A stretch of DNA of 37,718 nt from Opitutaceae bacterium (GCA_003140665.1 PLKS01000146.1:274-37991); one strand, 5' to 3'; shown: positions 1-7,257, numbered from the stretch's first letter. Numbers and translations are program-made. The notes: generated from the sequence alone by a model not told the origin.

Positions 1-33
1 GCGCCATCCTTAGCGCGGCTCCTAACAACGTTG
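1..33 (+). repeat. attC-like / cassette-boundary repeat, copy A (3' part only)
   Basis: Begins with GCGCCATCCTT and ends with AACGTT (CGTT at 29-32), 3 bases before the start of the DUF4260 gene. It aligns with the copy at 1156-1190 at about 24 of 32 positions, and GCGC at 1-4 can pair with GCGC at 13-16. The window starts inside it, so any 5' half is not visible. Related elements lie upstream of the next four ORFs. The attC identity is an inference: the core GTTGCCG deviates from the GTTRRRY consensus. Confidence 0.4.
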
Positions 34-35
34 CC

Positions 36-395
36 GTGAAACCGCTTTTGCCCAAACCGCTCCTTCGCATTGAAGGTCTGACCGTACTTATGGGAGCATG
101 CCTCCTTTATCGGGCCTTGCACGGCTCGTGGCTCATGTTCGCTGTGCTGTTTCTGACTCCAGACCTATTCATGCTCGGTTATTTGTTTGGTGTCAGGGTA
201 GGGGCATGGGTCTATAATCTCGTTCACACATATACCGCACCGTTGGCGTTGGGTTTCGTTGCTTATTTTACCCCAATTCCCTCACTCTTAGCCATCTGCT
301 TAATTTGGACGGCCCACATCGGATTTGATAGGTTTCTCGGCTACGGCTTGAAGTATGAGACTGGGTTTAAGGATACCCACCTTGGGAAAGTGTAA
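36..395 (+). CDS. DUF4260 family membrane protein
   Basis: A 119-residue protein starting at GTG. The N-terminal phrase KPLLRIEGL, the central LTPDLFMLGYL and the C-terminal HIGFDRFLGYGLKY match what I know of the DUF4260 family, and the length is typical. Hydrophobic segments lie at about residues 15-45 and 65-95, so it should be an inner-membrane protein. The biochemical role of the family is unknown. The gene stands alone, 3 bp after repeat copy A and followed directly by repeat copy E, which is how a gene cassette would sit. Its base composition is visibly richer in A/T than the genes of the central window. Family assignment is fairly secure; function is not. Confidence 0.75.
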   Translation: MKPLLPKPLLRIEGLTVLMGACLLYRALHGSWLMFAVLFLTPDLFMLGYLFGVRVGAWVYNLVHTYTAPLALGFVAYFTPIPSLLAICLIWTAHIGFDRFLGYGLKYETGFKDTHLGKV

Positions 396-398
396 ATC

Positions 399-505
399 AA
401 CGCGATTCAATATGCCCAGCCACTCGCGGGATGCCGCCCTTGCTCCGGTCGCGCCCCCTGCAGGGCAGTCTCGCCCTGCCAGGACGCATCCTTGCAACGT
501 TCAGC
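399..505 (+). repeat. attC-like / cassette-boundary repeat, copy E
   Basis: Starts 3 bases after the DUF4260 stop codon and ends 5 bases before the next gene. The ends are imperfect inverted repeats: AACG at 399-402 faces CGTT at 498-501, and ATGC at 412-415 faces GCAT at 486-489, with 9 and 8 bases between outer and inner boxes. The interior has a hairpin-forming stretch (GGGCAG and CTGCCC-type runs at about 460-480). The end TTGCAACGTTCAGC (492-505) matches 13 of 14 bases at 2380-2393. The geometry (about 100 bp, AAC...GTT ends) is attC-like; the core GTTCAGC is one base off GTTRRRY. Confidence 0.4.
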
Positions 506-510
506 GAGCC

Positions 511-1002
511 ATGCGGTGCACGCTCGGCATTCGTCCTGTTCTTGGGCTCTTTTTCGCGGCCTTCTTGCCTGGCGCAAGAGCGTCCGACCTGCCACCGGAG
601 CTCGGCGATCTGATCGACCCGGCGCCAAAGGTATACGTGTATCGCATGTCGGAAATTGGGCCTTCGGTGACGGATGCGATTAGCCTGAGCCTTCATTGGG
701 GAAGGCTCGAGATCGCCGACCAAGGCAAACCTTGGAACGCGACAGACGTTGTGGTGGATCGCTCACTGCCCTTCAGACGGTTGATATGGGCGGCTGCAGT
801 AAGGGGCTATGTTGTGATCCACTACGAGCTTGGGGGCAGGGGACATGGCTATCATATTCTTGTGATATCACCTCCAAATAGGAGCGGGAAGCGGTTCCTT
901 GTTTGGTCCGCAGTTCTCCCGCACAGGGCTAGCGACTTTGGGGATTTTATGCAGATGCTCGACGCCGGTTCGTTTAACGATGATCCGCGAAACGGACATT
1001 GA
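511..1002 (+). CDS. Secreted protein of unknown function
   Basis: I do not recognise the family. The 163-residue reading from ATG 511 opens with a convincing signal peptide (MRCTLGIRPVLGLFFAAF, then a likely cleavage after GARA near residue 25). The frame stays open upstream to 355, but those 52 codons overlap the DUF4260 gene and the repeat, so the internal ATG is preferred; no strong ribosome binding site is visible. The mature part has alternating polar and hydrophobic stretches (YVVIHYELGG, GYHILVISPP) suggesting a compact beta-rich domain. It ends with DDPRNGH. It sits between cassette-like repeats E and B. Confidence 0.55.
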   Translation: MRCTLGIRPVLGLFFAAFLPGARASDLPPELGDLIDPAPKVYVYRMSEIGPSVTDAISLSLHWGRLEIADQGKPWNATDVVVDRSLPFRRLIWAAAVRGYVVIHYELGGRGHGYHILVISPPNRSGKRFLVWSAVLPHRASDFGDFMQMLDAGSFNDDPRNGH

Positions 1003-1092
1003 TGCACAAGTCGCAGAATGCTGTCACCGGATCCGACGTTTGCATGGAACTCCACCCCTGCGGGCAGGGGTCGCGCGAACCTTGGCGAATAG

Positions 1093-1190
1093 TTTGAACG
1101 ATCGACAAGGGATCCAAGGCCTTCGCGAGGCACGTCTTGCGCCCCCGAAGGAAATGCGCCATCCTTGGCCCGCATCATCAAGACGTTAGG
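1093..1190 (+). repeat. attC-like / cassette-boundary repeat, copy B
   Basis: Imperfect inverted structure: AACG at 1097-1100 faces CGTT at 1184-1187, and CCAAGG at 1114-1119 faces CCTTGG at 1163-1168, with 13 and 15 bases between the outer and inner boxes. The 3' part (1156-1190) starts GCGCCATCCTTGGC and is shared with copies A (1), C (1574) and a partial copy at 2264. The core GTTAGGA is one base off the attC consensus GTTRRRY. It lies between the secreted-protein gene and the small membrane protein. The rest of the 1003-1092 gap holds one GGATCCGACGTTTGC motif (1029-1043) and nothing else I can support. Confidence 0.42.
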
Positions 1191-1286
1191 AATGTGTGAT
1201 CCTCCGGATCACGTCGTGGGGTGGCGGCCCTCTTGTAACTTTTCGAAATGGGCCGTGTTCTAGGGATGACCAACACCTGGTTCTGC

Positions 1287-1493
1287 ATGAAAACCGTCAT
1301 CGTCCTGCTTCTTTGGGCCATATTATTGGCCGTCAGCTGGCCACTTGCGCTATTGCTCCTCGTTGCTTGGCCGATTTTATGGCTGCTTTCCATTCCATTT
1401 CGGGTGGTAGCCACGGTCATGGACGCGATGCTCGCGCTTCTGCGAGCTATCTTGTTTCTGCCAGCCCGCCTCCTGGGCTTCCGTCGCCCCTGA
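1287..1493 (+). CDS. Small hydrophobic membrane protein
   Basis: A 68-residue protein dominated by two hydrophobic segments (about residues 3-32 and 38-62), rich in Leu, Trp and Ala, ending in ARLLGFRRP. I recall conserved small proteins of this pattern (MKTVIVLLLWAILL... LLFLPARLLG) in varied bacteria, always hypothetical. In-frame ATG codons lie at 1248, 1266 and 1287. None has a well-spaced ribosome binding site, although AGGG abuts 1266. I chose 1287 because the family pattern begins there; a start at 1248 would add 13 residues. The gene stands alone between repeats B and C and its function is unknown. Confidence 0.55.
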   Translation: MKTVIVLLLWAILLAVSWPLALLLLVAWPILWLLSIPFRVVATVMDAMLALLRAILFLPARLLGFRRP

Positions 1494-1524
1494 TTCTTCA
1501 AAGCGCCTACCCAATCTGACCACG

Positions 1525-1606
1525 CAACGGATCCGACGCTTGCCTCAGGCACGCCACCCGCCGAGCGGCAGCCGCGCCATCTTGGCGCTGTTCATTGCGA
1601 CGCTGG
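1525..1606 (+). repeat. attC-like / cassette-boundary repeat, copy C
   Basis: AACG at 1526-1529 faces CGCT at 1601-1604. Inside is a perfect 5-bp hairpin GCGCC-atctt-GGCGC (1574-1588), the same hairpin sequence seen in copies A and B. The end TTGCGACGCTGG (1595-1606) parallels TTGCGACGTTCAGC at 2380. Here the invariant GTT of an attC core reads GCT, so if this was a recombination site it is damaged. It also carries GGATCCGACGCTTGC (1529-1543), exactly 500 bp after the near-identical motif at 1029. Confidence 0.38.
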
Positions 1607-1641
1607 ACTTCCTCACCGATTGTCCGGCCGTGTTCTGATGC

Positions 1642-2124
1642 TTGATTCCCAAAGATCGGTTCAAGGATGATCCATTCGGCCGGATGAAGATGCGCGAAAG
1701 AGTCGAGCTCGGGCTGATCCCTGCCGCGGTGATTGCCATTGGACTGTCAGCACCCCTGCTGCCGGTGCAGCTCGCCACGGGCGAGCTGCTGGCGGTTGCC
1801 TGCCTTGCATGGCTTGTGCAGGGCGGCCTTCGCGATCTCTGGCTGATCTATTTGACGAAGGCGCGGCCCGAGGCGGCGCCCCGCCGGAAACTAGCCTGCA
1901 TGTGCCTGGAATCAAGCGCGGGGCTGACGGGCCTTCTGGTCGGCCTCGGGCTAACGTTATGTGGGATCGGCGGCCACGTCATGCTCGACCCGTGGCGCTG
2001 GATGCTGCTCGCCGCCGGAGTGCTGACGCTGGGGTTTCTGGCCAGGGACCTCGTGATCAGCTGGCGCCCACTTGGGTTGCGGCGCGTGCCCGACCACCAT
2101 ACCATCCTCTTCACGTGGTGGTGA
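1642..2124 (+). CDS. Conserved multi-pass membrane protein, unknown function
   Basis: The longest reading (160 residues) starts at TTG 1642; ATG 1684 (MKMRERVEL) is an equally plausible start and would leave 146 residues. Four hydrophobic segments are visible at about residues 24-43, 46-62, 92-110 and 118-138. The motif GGLRDLWLIY follows the second, RKLACMCLES precedes the third, and RDLVISWRPLGLRR follows the fourth. I believe this is a family of uncharacterised membrane proteins but can assign no activity. It lies alone between repeat C and a 292-bp gap. Confidence 0.6.
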   Translation: MIPKDRFKDDPFGRMKMRERVELGLIPAAVIAIGLSAPLLPVQLATGELLAVACLAWLVQGGLRDLWLIYLTKARPEAAPRRKLACMCLESSAGLTGLLVGLGLTLCGIGGHVMLDPWRWMLLAAGVLTLGFLARDLVISWRPLGLRRVPDHHTILFTWW

Positions 2125-2263
2125 CAGGAGGCCATCAGGTCCTGAGAAGCGCCGCATCTTGGGCCATTTCCGCAGCAGGCAACGGGCTGAGACAGCCGCC
2201 GGACCCGGCGCTTGAACTCCAGCGAGCAATCTCTCACGTTGGCCGGCCGGCAATGCCGATTGT

Positions 2264-2393
2264 GCGCCATCCTGAAGCATCCTCCAAGAACTCGCCGGAG
2301 GTTGGCCAAAGAGCGCGCCGAGACGGGCGGCGCATGCAGGCAGCAGGACAACCGGCCTACCCGTCCCGTTCGCGAATCATTGCGACGTTCAGC
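2264..2393 (+). repeat. Cassette-boundary-like repeats in the gap before the cupin gene (copies D and F)
   Basis: The gap 2125-2416 holds no convincing gene. Copy D (2264-2290) reads GCGCCATCCT followed by GCATCCTCCAAGA, closely matching GCGCCATCCT...GCATCATCAAGA of copy B, but it lacks the terminal ACGTT. Copy F (2380-2393, TTGCGACGTTCAGC) matches 13 of 14 bases at 492-505 and lies 24 bp before the cupin start. A third, poorer likeness (GCGCCGCATCTTGGGCC) starts near 2152. No clear inverted partner for F was found, so this boundary is the weakest of the set. Confidence 0.3.
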
Positions 2394-2416
2394 CACTGAC
2401 CCGACCTAGCCTCACC

Positions 2417-2800
2417 ATGGAAGACAAACCGCACTACCCGTACGCAACCCACCTGAATGTGCATTATCGGCCATTGGAGCTCGTGGACACCCCGGCTCTG
2501 ATCTCCGCCTGTAAGGATCGTTGGTACAACCAGACGCTGTGCCAGGTAAACGATTCCGTGGTGAGACTGGGAGTCGTGCAGGGGGAGTATCACTGGCACA
2601 AGCATGAGAAGGACGACGAGTTCTTTTTCGTGATAGACGGCCGCTTCATGATAGATCTGGAAGACCGGGTGATCGAGCTGCTGCCACGACAGGGATTCGT
2701 CGTGCCGAAGGGGGTCGTGCACAGGACCCGCGCTCCTGAGAAGACCATCATCCTGATGGTGGAGACGGCTGGGATCGTTCCGACCGGGGACGCGAAGTAG
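2417..2800 (+). CDS. Cupin domain protein
   Basis: A 127-residue single-domain cupin. Cupin motif 1 is clear: H61-x-H63-x4-E68-x6-G75, inside GEYHWHKHEKDDEFF. Motif 2 contains P97-x-G-x2-H102 (VPKGVVHR). The four metal-ligand positions (His61, His63, Glu68, His102) are all present, so a mononuclear metal site is expected; which metal and which substrate cannot be read. There is no signal peptide, so it should be cytosolic. Single-domain cupins like this include sugar isomerases, dioxygenase-like enzymes and binding proteins. It is the last gene of the cassette-like stretch. Fold assignment is very secure; function is open. Confidence 0.85.
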   Translation: MEDKPHYPYATHLNVHYRPLELVDTPALISACKDRWYNQTLCQVNDSVVRLGVVQGEYHWHKHEKDDEFFFVIDGRFMIDLEDRVIELLPRQGFVVPKGVVHRTRAPEKTIILMVETAGIVPTGDAK

Positions 2801-2880
2801 CATTGGACGTCATGGATCCGGACCGCCCAGGGGATCCGACCCTCGCCGGAAACCAGGTCTTTTGCGGTTATTCCGGAAGC

Positions 2881-2910
2881 AAACGAGAGGCCTGGGCCGT
2901 TCACTTTTTT
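2881..2910 (+). terminator. Weak candidate terminator after the cupin gene
   Basis: AAC-GAGA-GGC-CTGG-GCC-GTT can form a short bulged stem, followed by CAC and a run of six T (2905-2910). The stem is poor, so this is a tentative call. The rest of 2801-2949 shows only another GGATCCGAC motif (2832-2840). Confidence 0.25.
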
Positions 2911-2949
2911 AGGCTGCCAAGGGAAGGGTTTTCAGGGTAGGTGATTTCC

Positions 2950-3405
2950 ATGAAGCCATTTCTTTTCTTGGCGGCGCTGACCGCGGTCCTCCCCGCCGGC
3001 CTTCGCGCGGACCCCGGCGTTTCAAGCTACAAGGCCGACCTTCTCTCGGCCGACAACGCATTTTGCGCACGGGCGGCCAAGGACGGAATACTGGAGGCTT
3101 TCATGGGCGTGGCGACCGCCGATACGAAACTTCTCTCGGAAAGCGGAAAGGGCTTCGACGCGGTAAAGTCGGGCTTCCAGGACATGCCCGCCACGGCGAC
3201 CCTCACTTGGAAGCCGTCGCAGGCCGAGGTGTCCCTGGGGGGCGATCTGGGCTACACCTGGGGTCGCTATGAATATCGGGACCGGACGGCCGACGGCAAG
3301 CCGGTCATTGAGACAGGCACCTACGTGACGATTTGGAGGCGTCAGTCGGACGGCTCGTGGAAGGTGGTTCTGGACGGAGGCACCGCCGATCCGAAGGCCA
3401 AATGA
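2950..3405 (+). CDS. Secreted DUF4440/SnoaL-like protein
   Basis: A 151-residue protein with an N-terminal signal peptide (MKPFLFLAALTAVLPAG, cleavage likely after LRA). The start ATG 2950 is preferred to GTG 2941 because AGGGTAGG (2934-2941) then lies at ribosome-binding distance. The mature part reads as an NTF2-like/DUF4440 fold: ADNAFCARAAKDGILEAFMG near the start, then LGYTWGRYEYRD, TGTYVTIWRRQSDGSWKVVLDGG at the end. The closing W-K-V-V-x-D-x-G pattern is typical of that family. The ligand or reaction is unknown and the export signal implies a periplasmic role. It stands alone, 42 bp upstream of another frame that stays open. Confidence 0.7.
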   Translation: MKPFLFLAALTAVLPAGLRADPGVSSYKADLLSADNAFCARAAKDGILEAFMGVATADTKLLSESGKGFDAVKSGFQDMPATATLTWKPSQAEVSLGGDLGYTWGRYEYRDRTADGKPVIETGTYVTIWRRQSDGSWKVVLDGGTADPKAK

Positions 3406-3543
3406 CCCCGATGATCCGCGCCGGAACCGAGGCCGCAGATTCCGTGAATGGATGTCGCGACGATGAAGGCTGACCCGCAGCCTCCGCTCGAAACGCATCC
3501 TGCCGTGCCGCGGCCTGTCCGAGGCCGCGCAGGGTCGACCGCA

Positions 3544-3966
3544 ATGTTCGGCTGGGCCAGGATGAGATGCGGCCGTTTATCGGCGCTTATCTTCCTGGCC
3601 TCCGCAGCGCTTGGGGCCGGCTCGACGAGCCAGGTCACGGTGTGCGTCGCATGGACCAATTGCGAGGAGACGCAGTGCGCCGGGTGCCACGTCCAGATAA
3701 TCACGATGGACGCGGGTTCGTATTACATCGCGGTCCACGAGCGCGCGGGAGTCAAAATATACACGAAGGTTTCGGGCGACTGGGTCGGCAATGAGATCAA
3801 GGTATCGCTCACGGATGAATCCCGCCGGGGCGACGGCACGTTCGCGGACGGCAAGGGAACCTCCGCGATCGTGAAGACGGGGGAGTCCAGGGAGCTCCAG
3901 GCCGGCATCCTCAAGGCCCTCGTTTCCCTGCCGGGGGCCACGAGGGATTATCCCGACCCAAGGTGA
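3544..3966 (+). CDS. Secreted cysteine-containing protein, unknown
   Basis: I do not recognise this protein. The frame is open from 3448, but ATG 3544 has AGGGT (3531-3535) nine bases upstream and begins a plausible signal peptide (residues 7-26, RCGRLSALIFLASAALGAG), giving 140 residues. The mature N-terminus carries four cysteines: Cys34, Cys40, Cys45 and Cys48 (x5, x4, x2 spacing), ending in a CAGC motif. These could form disulfides or bind metal; it is not a haem motif because CxxCH is completed by H49 only if C45-A-G-C48-H49 is read that way, which is in fact present. A c-type haem site is therefore possible but unproven in so small a protein. Confidence 0.5.
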   Translation: MFGWARMRCGRLSALIFLASAALGAGSTSQVTVCVAWTNCEETQCAGCHVQIITMDAGSYYIAVHERAGVKIYTKVSGDWVGNEIKVSLTDESRRGDGTFADGKGTSAIVKTGESRELQAGILKALVSLPGATRDYPDPR

Positions 3967-4149
3967 AAATGCCGTACGAAGCATCGGCAGATTGACCCGA
4001 GTCTCCTGGACCATGTCATGAAGCACCCTGAGTCGTTCGGGGCTGGCTCCCAATCCGATGCCTAGAAATTCCAATTCAATCCCACGATCCGCCGCTCGAC
4101 GGAAAAACGGACAGGGGCGTCCCCTGTAGGCGCGAGGCGGGAGCACGAC

Positions 4150-4554
4150 ATGTACTATCGCGAGAGAATCCTCATTTGGATGCTCCTTGCCGTCGCCGCC
4201 GCCTATCTTGTCTGGTCGATGCTGCGGTCGATCAAATGGATGCGCCTCCAGGCGGAATCTGCGGAACGGCAGAAATGCCTGGTCGCGCGTTCGGCGGACG
4301 CGGAGCAGACCGTGATGGAATCGATCCGGCACCAGGAGGAGCAGATTCGGCTCATGAGGGTACTGGTCGCCGAGATATGCGCGCTGCGGGAGGAATCGGC
4401 GGAAAGGCAGAAGAGCCTGGTCACGCGGGCCGCGGATGCGGAGCAGGGTGTCCGGGAGTCGATAAGGCTTCAGGAGGAGCAACTTCGGCTCATGGGGGAG
4501 CTGGTCCGGCAGATCGAGGGGCTGCGCGGCGACCTGGAGCGAAGGAATGCATAG
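4150..4554 (+). CDS. Membrane-anchored coiled-coil protein with tandem repeat
   Basis: A 134-residue protein. Residues 7-25 form one membrane segment and the remainder is a charged, heptad-rich helix. The helical part is an internal duplication with a 46-residue period: ESAERQK at 36-42 recurs at 82-88, and SADAEQTVMESIRHQEEQIRLM recurs as AADAEQGVRESIRLQEEQLRLM. At the DNA level the copies are 138 bp apart (4255 and 4393), so a tandem duplication is likely. Topology would place the coiled coil on one side of the inner membrane. I know no function; it resembles spacer or scaffold proteins. The gap before it (3967-4149) and after it (4555-4810) holds nothing I can support. Confidence 0.6.
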   Translation: MYYRERILIWMLLAVAAAYLVWSMLRSIKWMRLQAESAERQKCLVARSADAEQTVMESIRHQEEQIRLMRVLVAEICALREESAERQKSLVTRAADAEQGVRESIRLQEEQLRLMGELVRQIEGLRGDLERRNA

Positions 4555-4810
4555 CCAGGCGCCGGATTCGGGCCGGGTCGCCCATTCCCCGGCCAACCGG
4601 TATCGGCCTCCAGGCCGGCCGCAGCCATTCCCGATCAGCCGGAAATCCGGGCGAAAGCATATGCAACAGCCGGATCCCCGTGACGTTATGGCATTGACCA
4701 GCGGGGGATCCTGCACGATCACAGGAGCCTGATCCTTGTGCCTGTCATGGCCCGCGCGGGTCGCATGTCGTGAAGGGGTTCGGCGCGGTTCATTTCAAGT
4801 TTGGGAAACG

Positions 4811-5344
4811 ATGAGAAAATGCTGCCTAATTCCGATTTGCTGCCTCCTTCTTTCAGGCTGCGGGAGGCACCTGGACCTGCCTGCCCAGGAGCCCGCGGAC
4901 CTCGTGAGGGTGACCACGCTCGCCGGGCTCCCGACCCTTCAGATCAGGGAGATCCGGGAGAAGGAGCGAGTTGCGGCCCTCGTTGCATTTGTGAATTCGC
5001 TCCCCGCCAACTGGAGCGTTCCCTGGTACGGCCCGCAGATCGGATGGGTCTACCTCGAGTTCTACAGCAATCGGAGAAGCATCGGGACGTTCTGCGTGGG
5101 CCCGGGCTTCTTCGGCAGGGTCTCGGGCAAGTCCTACTCCGAGGATGCGTCGAGGGGCAGGATAGATGAGCTTGGAAAGATCATGGACGTGGACCTCTGG
5201 ACCTACCTGAGCACAAACGAGCTCGGGCATGCCCCTGAGCCGGGGGCCGTGCCTGCCATGCCGGTCGCGCGCATCACCCCGACCCCCCGCGTCACGCCAA
5301 CGGCCGTTCCGCCGACAGCGGTTCCGCCGACCCGCCATCCTTAG
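4811..5344 (+). CDS. Putative lipoprotein with Pro/Thr-rich tail
   Basis: A 177-residue protein from ATG 4811. The N-terminus MRKCCLIPICCLLLSGCG is a lipoprotein signal with lipobox LSGC and lipidation at Cys17. The frame is open upstream to 4736, but that would bury the signal. The body contains VAFVNSLPANWSVPWYG and a beta-rich WVYLEFYSNRRSIGTF segment. The last ~28 residues are low complexity (TPTPRVTPTAVPPTAVPPT), probably an extended linker. No known domain is recognised. Expected location is the periplasmic face of the inner or outer membrane. Confidence 0.6.
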   Translation: MRKCCLIPICCLLLSGCGRHLDLPAQEPADLVRVTTLAGLPTLQIREIREKERVAALVAFVNSLPANWSVPWYGPQIGWVYLEFYSNRRSIGTFCVGPGFFGRVSGKSYSEDASRGRIDELGKIMDVDLWTYLSTNELGHAPEPGAVPAMPVARITPTPRVTPTAVPPTAVPPTRHP

Positions 5345-5388
5345 GGGGATTCCCCCCCAAGGCCGGGGCAACGGGCGGCCACCCAACT

Positions 5389-5694
5389 ATGAAAAAGCAA
5401 ATATCGCGCATATCGGTGCTGCAATCGTGCAAGATCATGACGGCCCTCTACGTCCTGTTCGGATTTGTCTACACGCTGATCGGCATTCCCCTGGTCATCT
5501 TCGGGAACGTGCAGTTCAAGGTGATGGGGGTCGTGTATTGCTTGATGCCCGTCATTTTGGGTGTCTTCGGGTTCCTGTTTTTCGCAGTGTTTGCGGCGGT
5601 CTACAATCTCCTGGCCAAGCGGCTGGGAGGAGTCGAATTCGAGGTCCTCACCGTCGGGGAGGCTCCTCCCCAGATCTCCGCCTCCGCCGCCTGA
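5389..5694 (+). CDS. DUF3566-like two-helix membrane protein
   Basis: A 101-residue protein with two long hydrophobic segments (about residues 17-41 and 46-72), joined by a short loop. The motif AAVYNLLAKRLGGVEFEV after the second helix matches the signature of DUF3566-type and related small membrane proteins (YNLLA...GGVE). The N-terminal ISRISVLQSCKIM is also typical. No enzymatic residues are visible and the function is unknown. The DUF3052 gene follows after 7 bp on the same strand, so the two are likely co-transcribed. Confidence 0.6.
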   Translation: MKKQISRISVLQSCKIMTALYVLFGFVYTLIGIPLVIFGNVQFKVMGVVYCLMPVILGVFGFLFFAVFAAVYNLLAKRLGGVEFEVLTVGEAPPQISASAA

Positions 5695-5701
5695 TCCCGC
5701 G

Positions 5702-6175
5702 ATGCCTCCCGCGGGGAAAAGGGCGCGCGATGACCGGAAGGGAAGCCCTCCGGCTTCCAGCCGGCCGGCCGCCGGATACTCCGGGACGCCTCTCTGGAAG
5801 AAGCTTGGCTACGCCCCGGGAACCCGCGCCCTGGCCGTGGACGCGCCGGGCGGCTACGCTCGGCTCCTGTCGCTTCCCCCGGAGGTGAAGGTCTCATGGC
5901 TCGGACGCCCCGAGCGCGGAATGAGATTTGTGCACGTGTTCGCGAAGGAATCGACATCGCTTCAAGGCGAGCTCGCCAGGTTGCGCCGGGAAATCGTCCC
6001 GGACGGTGTCGTCTGGGTGTCGTGGCCGAAAAGGGCCTCCGGTGTTCCCACCGACATAACCGAGGATACGATCCGGGAAATCGCGATTCCCCTCGGATTC
6101 GTGGACATCAAGGTCTGCGCGGTCGACAAGACGTGGTCCGGATTGAAGCTGATGATCCGGAGGACCGAGAGATGA
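5702..6175 (+). CDS. DUF3052 domain-containing protein
   Basis: A 157-residue protein starting at ATG 5702. The family signature is strong: AAGYSGTPLWKKLGY near residue 25, VSWPKRASGVPTDITED in the middle, and VDIKVCAVDKTWSGLKLM near the C-terminus. This is DUF3052, a family without a known reaction. No signal peptide or membrane segment is present, so it should be cytosolic. The frame also runs open upstream through the preceding gene, but the conserved part starts well after ATG 5702. It ends 29 bp before the convergent mutY stop; the gap contains CCTCC/GGAGG that could form a small hairpin without a T-run. Confidence 0.8.
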   Translation: MPPAGKRARDDRKGSPPASSRPAAGYSGTPLWKKLGYAPGTRALAVDAPGGYARLLSLPPEVKVSWLGRPERGMRFVHVFAKESTSLQGELARLRREIVPDGVVWVSWPKRASGVPTDITEDTIREIAIPLGFVDIKVCAVDKTWSGLKLMIRRTER

Positions 6176-6204
6176 CCCTGCCGGCGCTTCCTCCATGGGA
6201 GGGG

Positions 6205-7257
6205 CTAGGCGTTCCTGGCTGAAAGGATCTGCGTCATCCACCGGCGGTGGGGGCCGGACAGGGCGATGGAATCGAGGTCCCCGAGGCGGACCCAGACCAG
6301 CCCGGGCCCGAGCCTTCCCCCCGGATGCCGCGCCGAATGGATCGACTCGACGATCCGAAAGCGGGTGATCCCGCGGCTCCTTCGGGCGACAAGCGGCCCC
6401 GTGGAAGCGCTCGCCGGGTCGAGTCCCGCCTGCTGCGCCGTGGGAAGCTCGTGGAGATCCGCGAGGCGCCGCGCGCCGGGCGCGTTGCGATGGAGGAGCA
6501 CCGCTCCCCGGCGCTCGCACCACACCCGGACGACGGATCGGCGCTCGATGCGCCTCGGCTCGAGCCGGGGATAGGCCTCGGGGTCGCCGGCCTTCGCGGC
6601 GGCGCAGAATCCGCGCACCGGGCAGATGAGGCAGGACGGGCGCCGGCGCAGGCACACGGTGGCCCCGAGCTCCATCATCGCCTGGTTGTGGTCCCCGGGG
6701 GCCCCGGGATTGACGAGCTCCTGGGCGAGAGGCGAGAACGCCCGCGACGCCGAGGCGCTATCCCTGTAGGCGGTTCCGTCGCGGGTCAGCCGGGCCAGGA
6801 TGCGCACCACGTTGCCGTCCACGCACGCGCTGGCCTCGCCGAAGGCGATGCTCGCGATGGCGGCCGCGGTGTAGGGCCCGACGCCGGGAAGCTCCCGCCA
6901 GCCGCCCGAGGAGCGGGGCAGCTCCGGCGCCGGCGCGACGGACTTGGCCAGGCGATGCAGGTTGCGGGCGCGCGAGTAGTAGCCGAGGCCCTCCCAGAGC
7001 TTCAGCACCGTCGCCTCGGGAGCGGCGGCGAGCGCCGCAAAGTCGGGCAATGCGGACATCCAGCGCCCGAAGTAGGTAAGGACCGTCGCCACCCGCGTCT
7101 GCTGGAGCATGAACTCGCTCACGACCGTCCCGTAGGCGGACGTCGACTCACGCCAGGGCAGCGGCCTGCGCGCCGCGCGGTACCAGGCCAGCAGGGCATC
7201 CCTGAATTCCGCGCGCCCCGCCACCAGCCTGTCCCGGGCGGAAGTTTTGCGTGTCAT
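6205..7257 (-). CDS. mutY: A/G-specific adenine glycosylase MutY
   Basis: A 350-residue base-excision repair enzyme that removes adenine mispaired with 8-oxoguanine. The start at 7257 gives MTRKTSARDRL, and the length fits the family. Visible features: PLPWR (32-36), EFMLQQT with catalytic Glu48, the helix-hairpin-helix ELPGVGPYTA (122-131), catalytic Asp147 in VDGNVVR, and the [4Fe-4S] ligands Cys202, Cys209, Cys212 and Cys218 in the canonical x6-x2-x5 spacing. A Nudix-like C-terminal region that reads the 8-oxoG strand spans about residues 240-350 and is weakly conserved here. Its start is only 30 bp from the divergent rnhC start. Confidence 0.95.
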   Translation of the reverse strand: MTRKTSARDRLVAGRAEFRDALLAWYRAARRPLPWRESTSAYGTVVSEFMLQQTRVATVLTYFGRWMSALPDFAALAAAPEATVLKLWEGLGYYSRARNLHRLAKSVAPAPELPRSSGGWRELPGVGPYTAAAIASIAFGEASACVDGNVVRILARLTRDGTAYRDSASASRAFSPLAQELVNPGAPGDHNQAMMELGATVCLRRRPSCLICPVRGFCAAAKAGDPEAYPRLEPRRIERRSVVRVWCERRGAVLLHRNAPGARRLADLHELPTAQQAGLDPASASTGPLVARRSRGITRFRIVESIHSARHPGGRLGPGLVWVRLGDLDSIALSGPHRRWMTQILSARNA

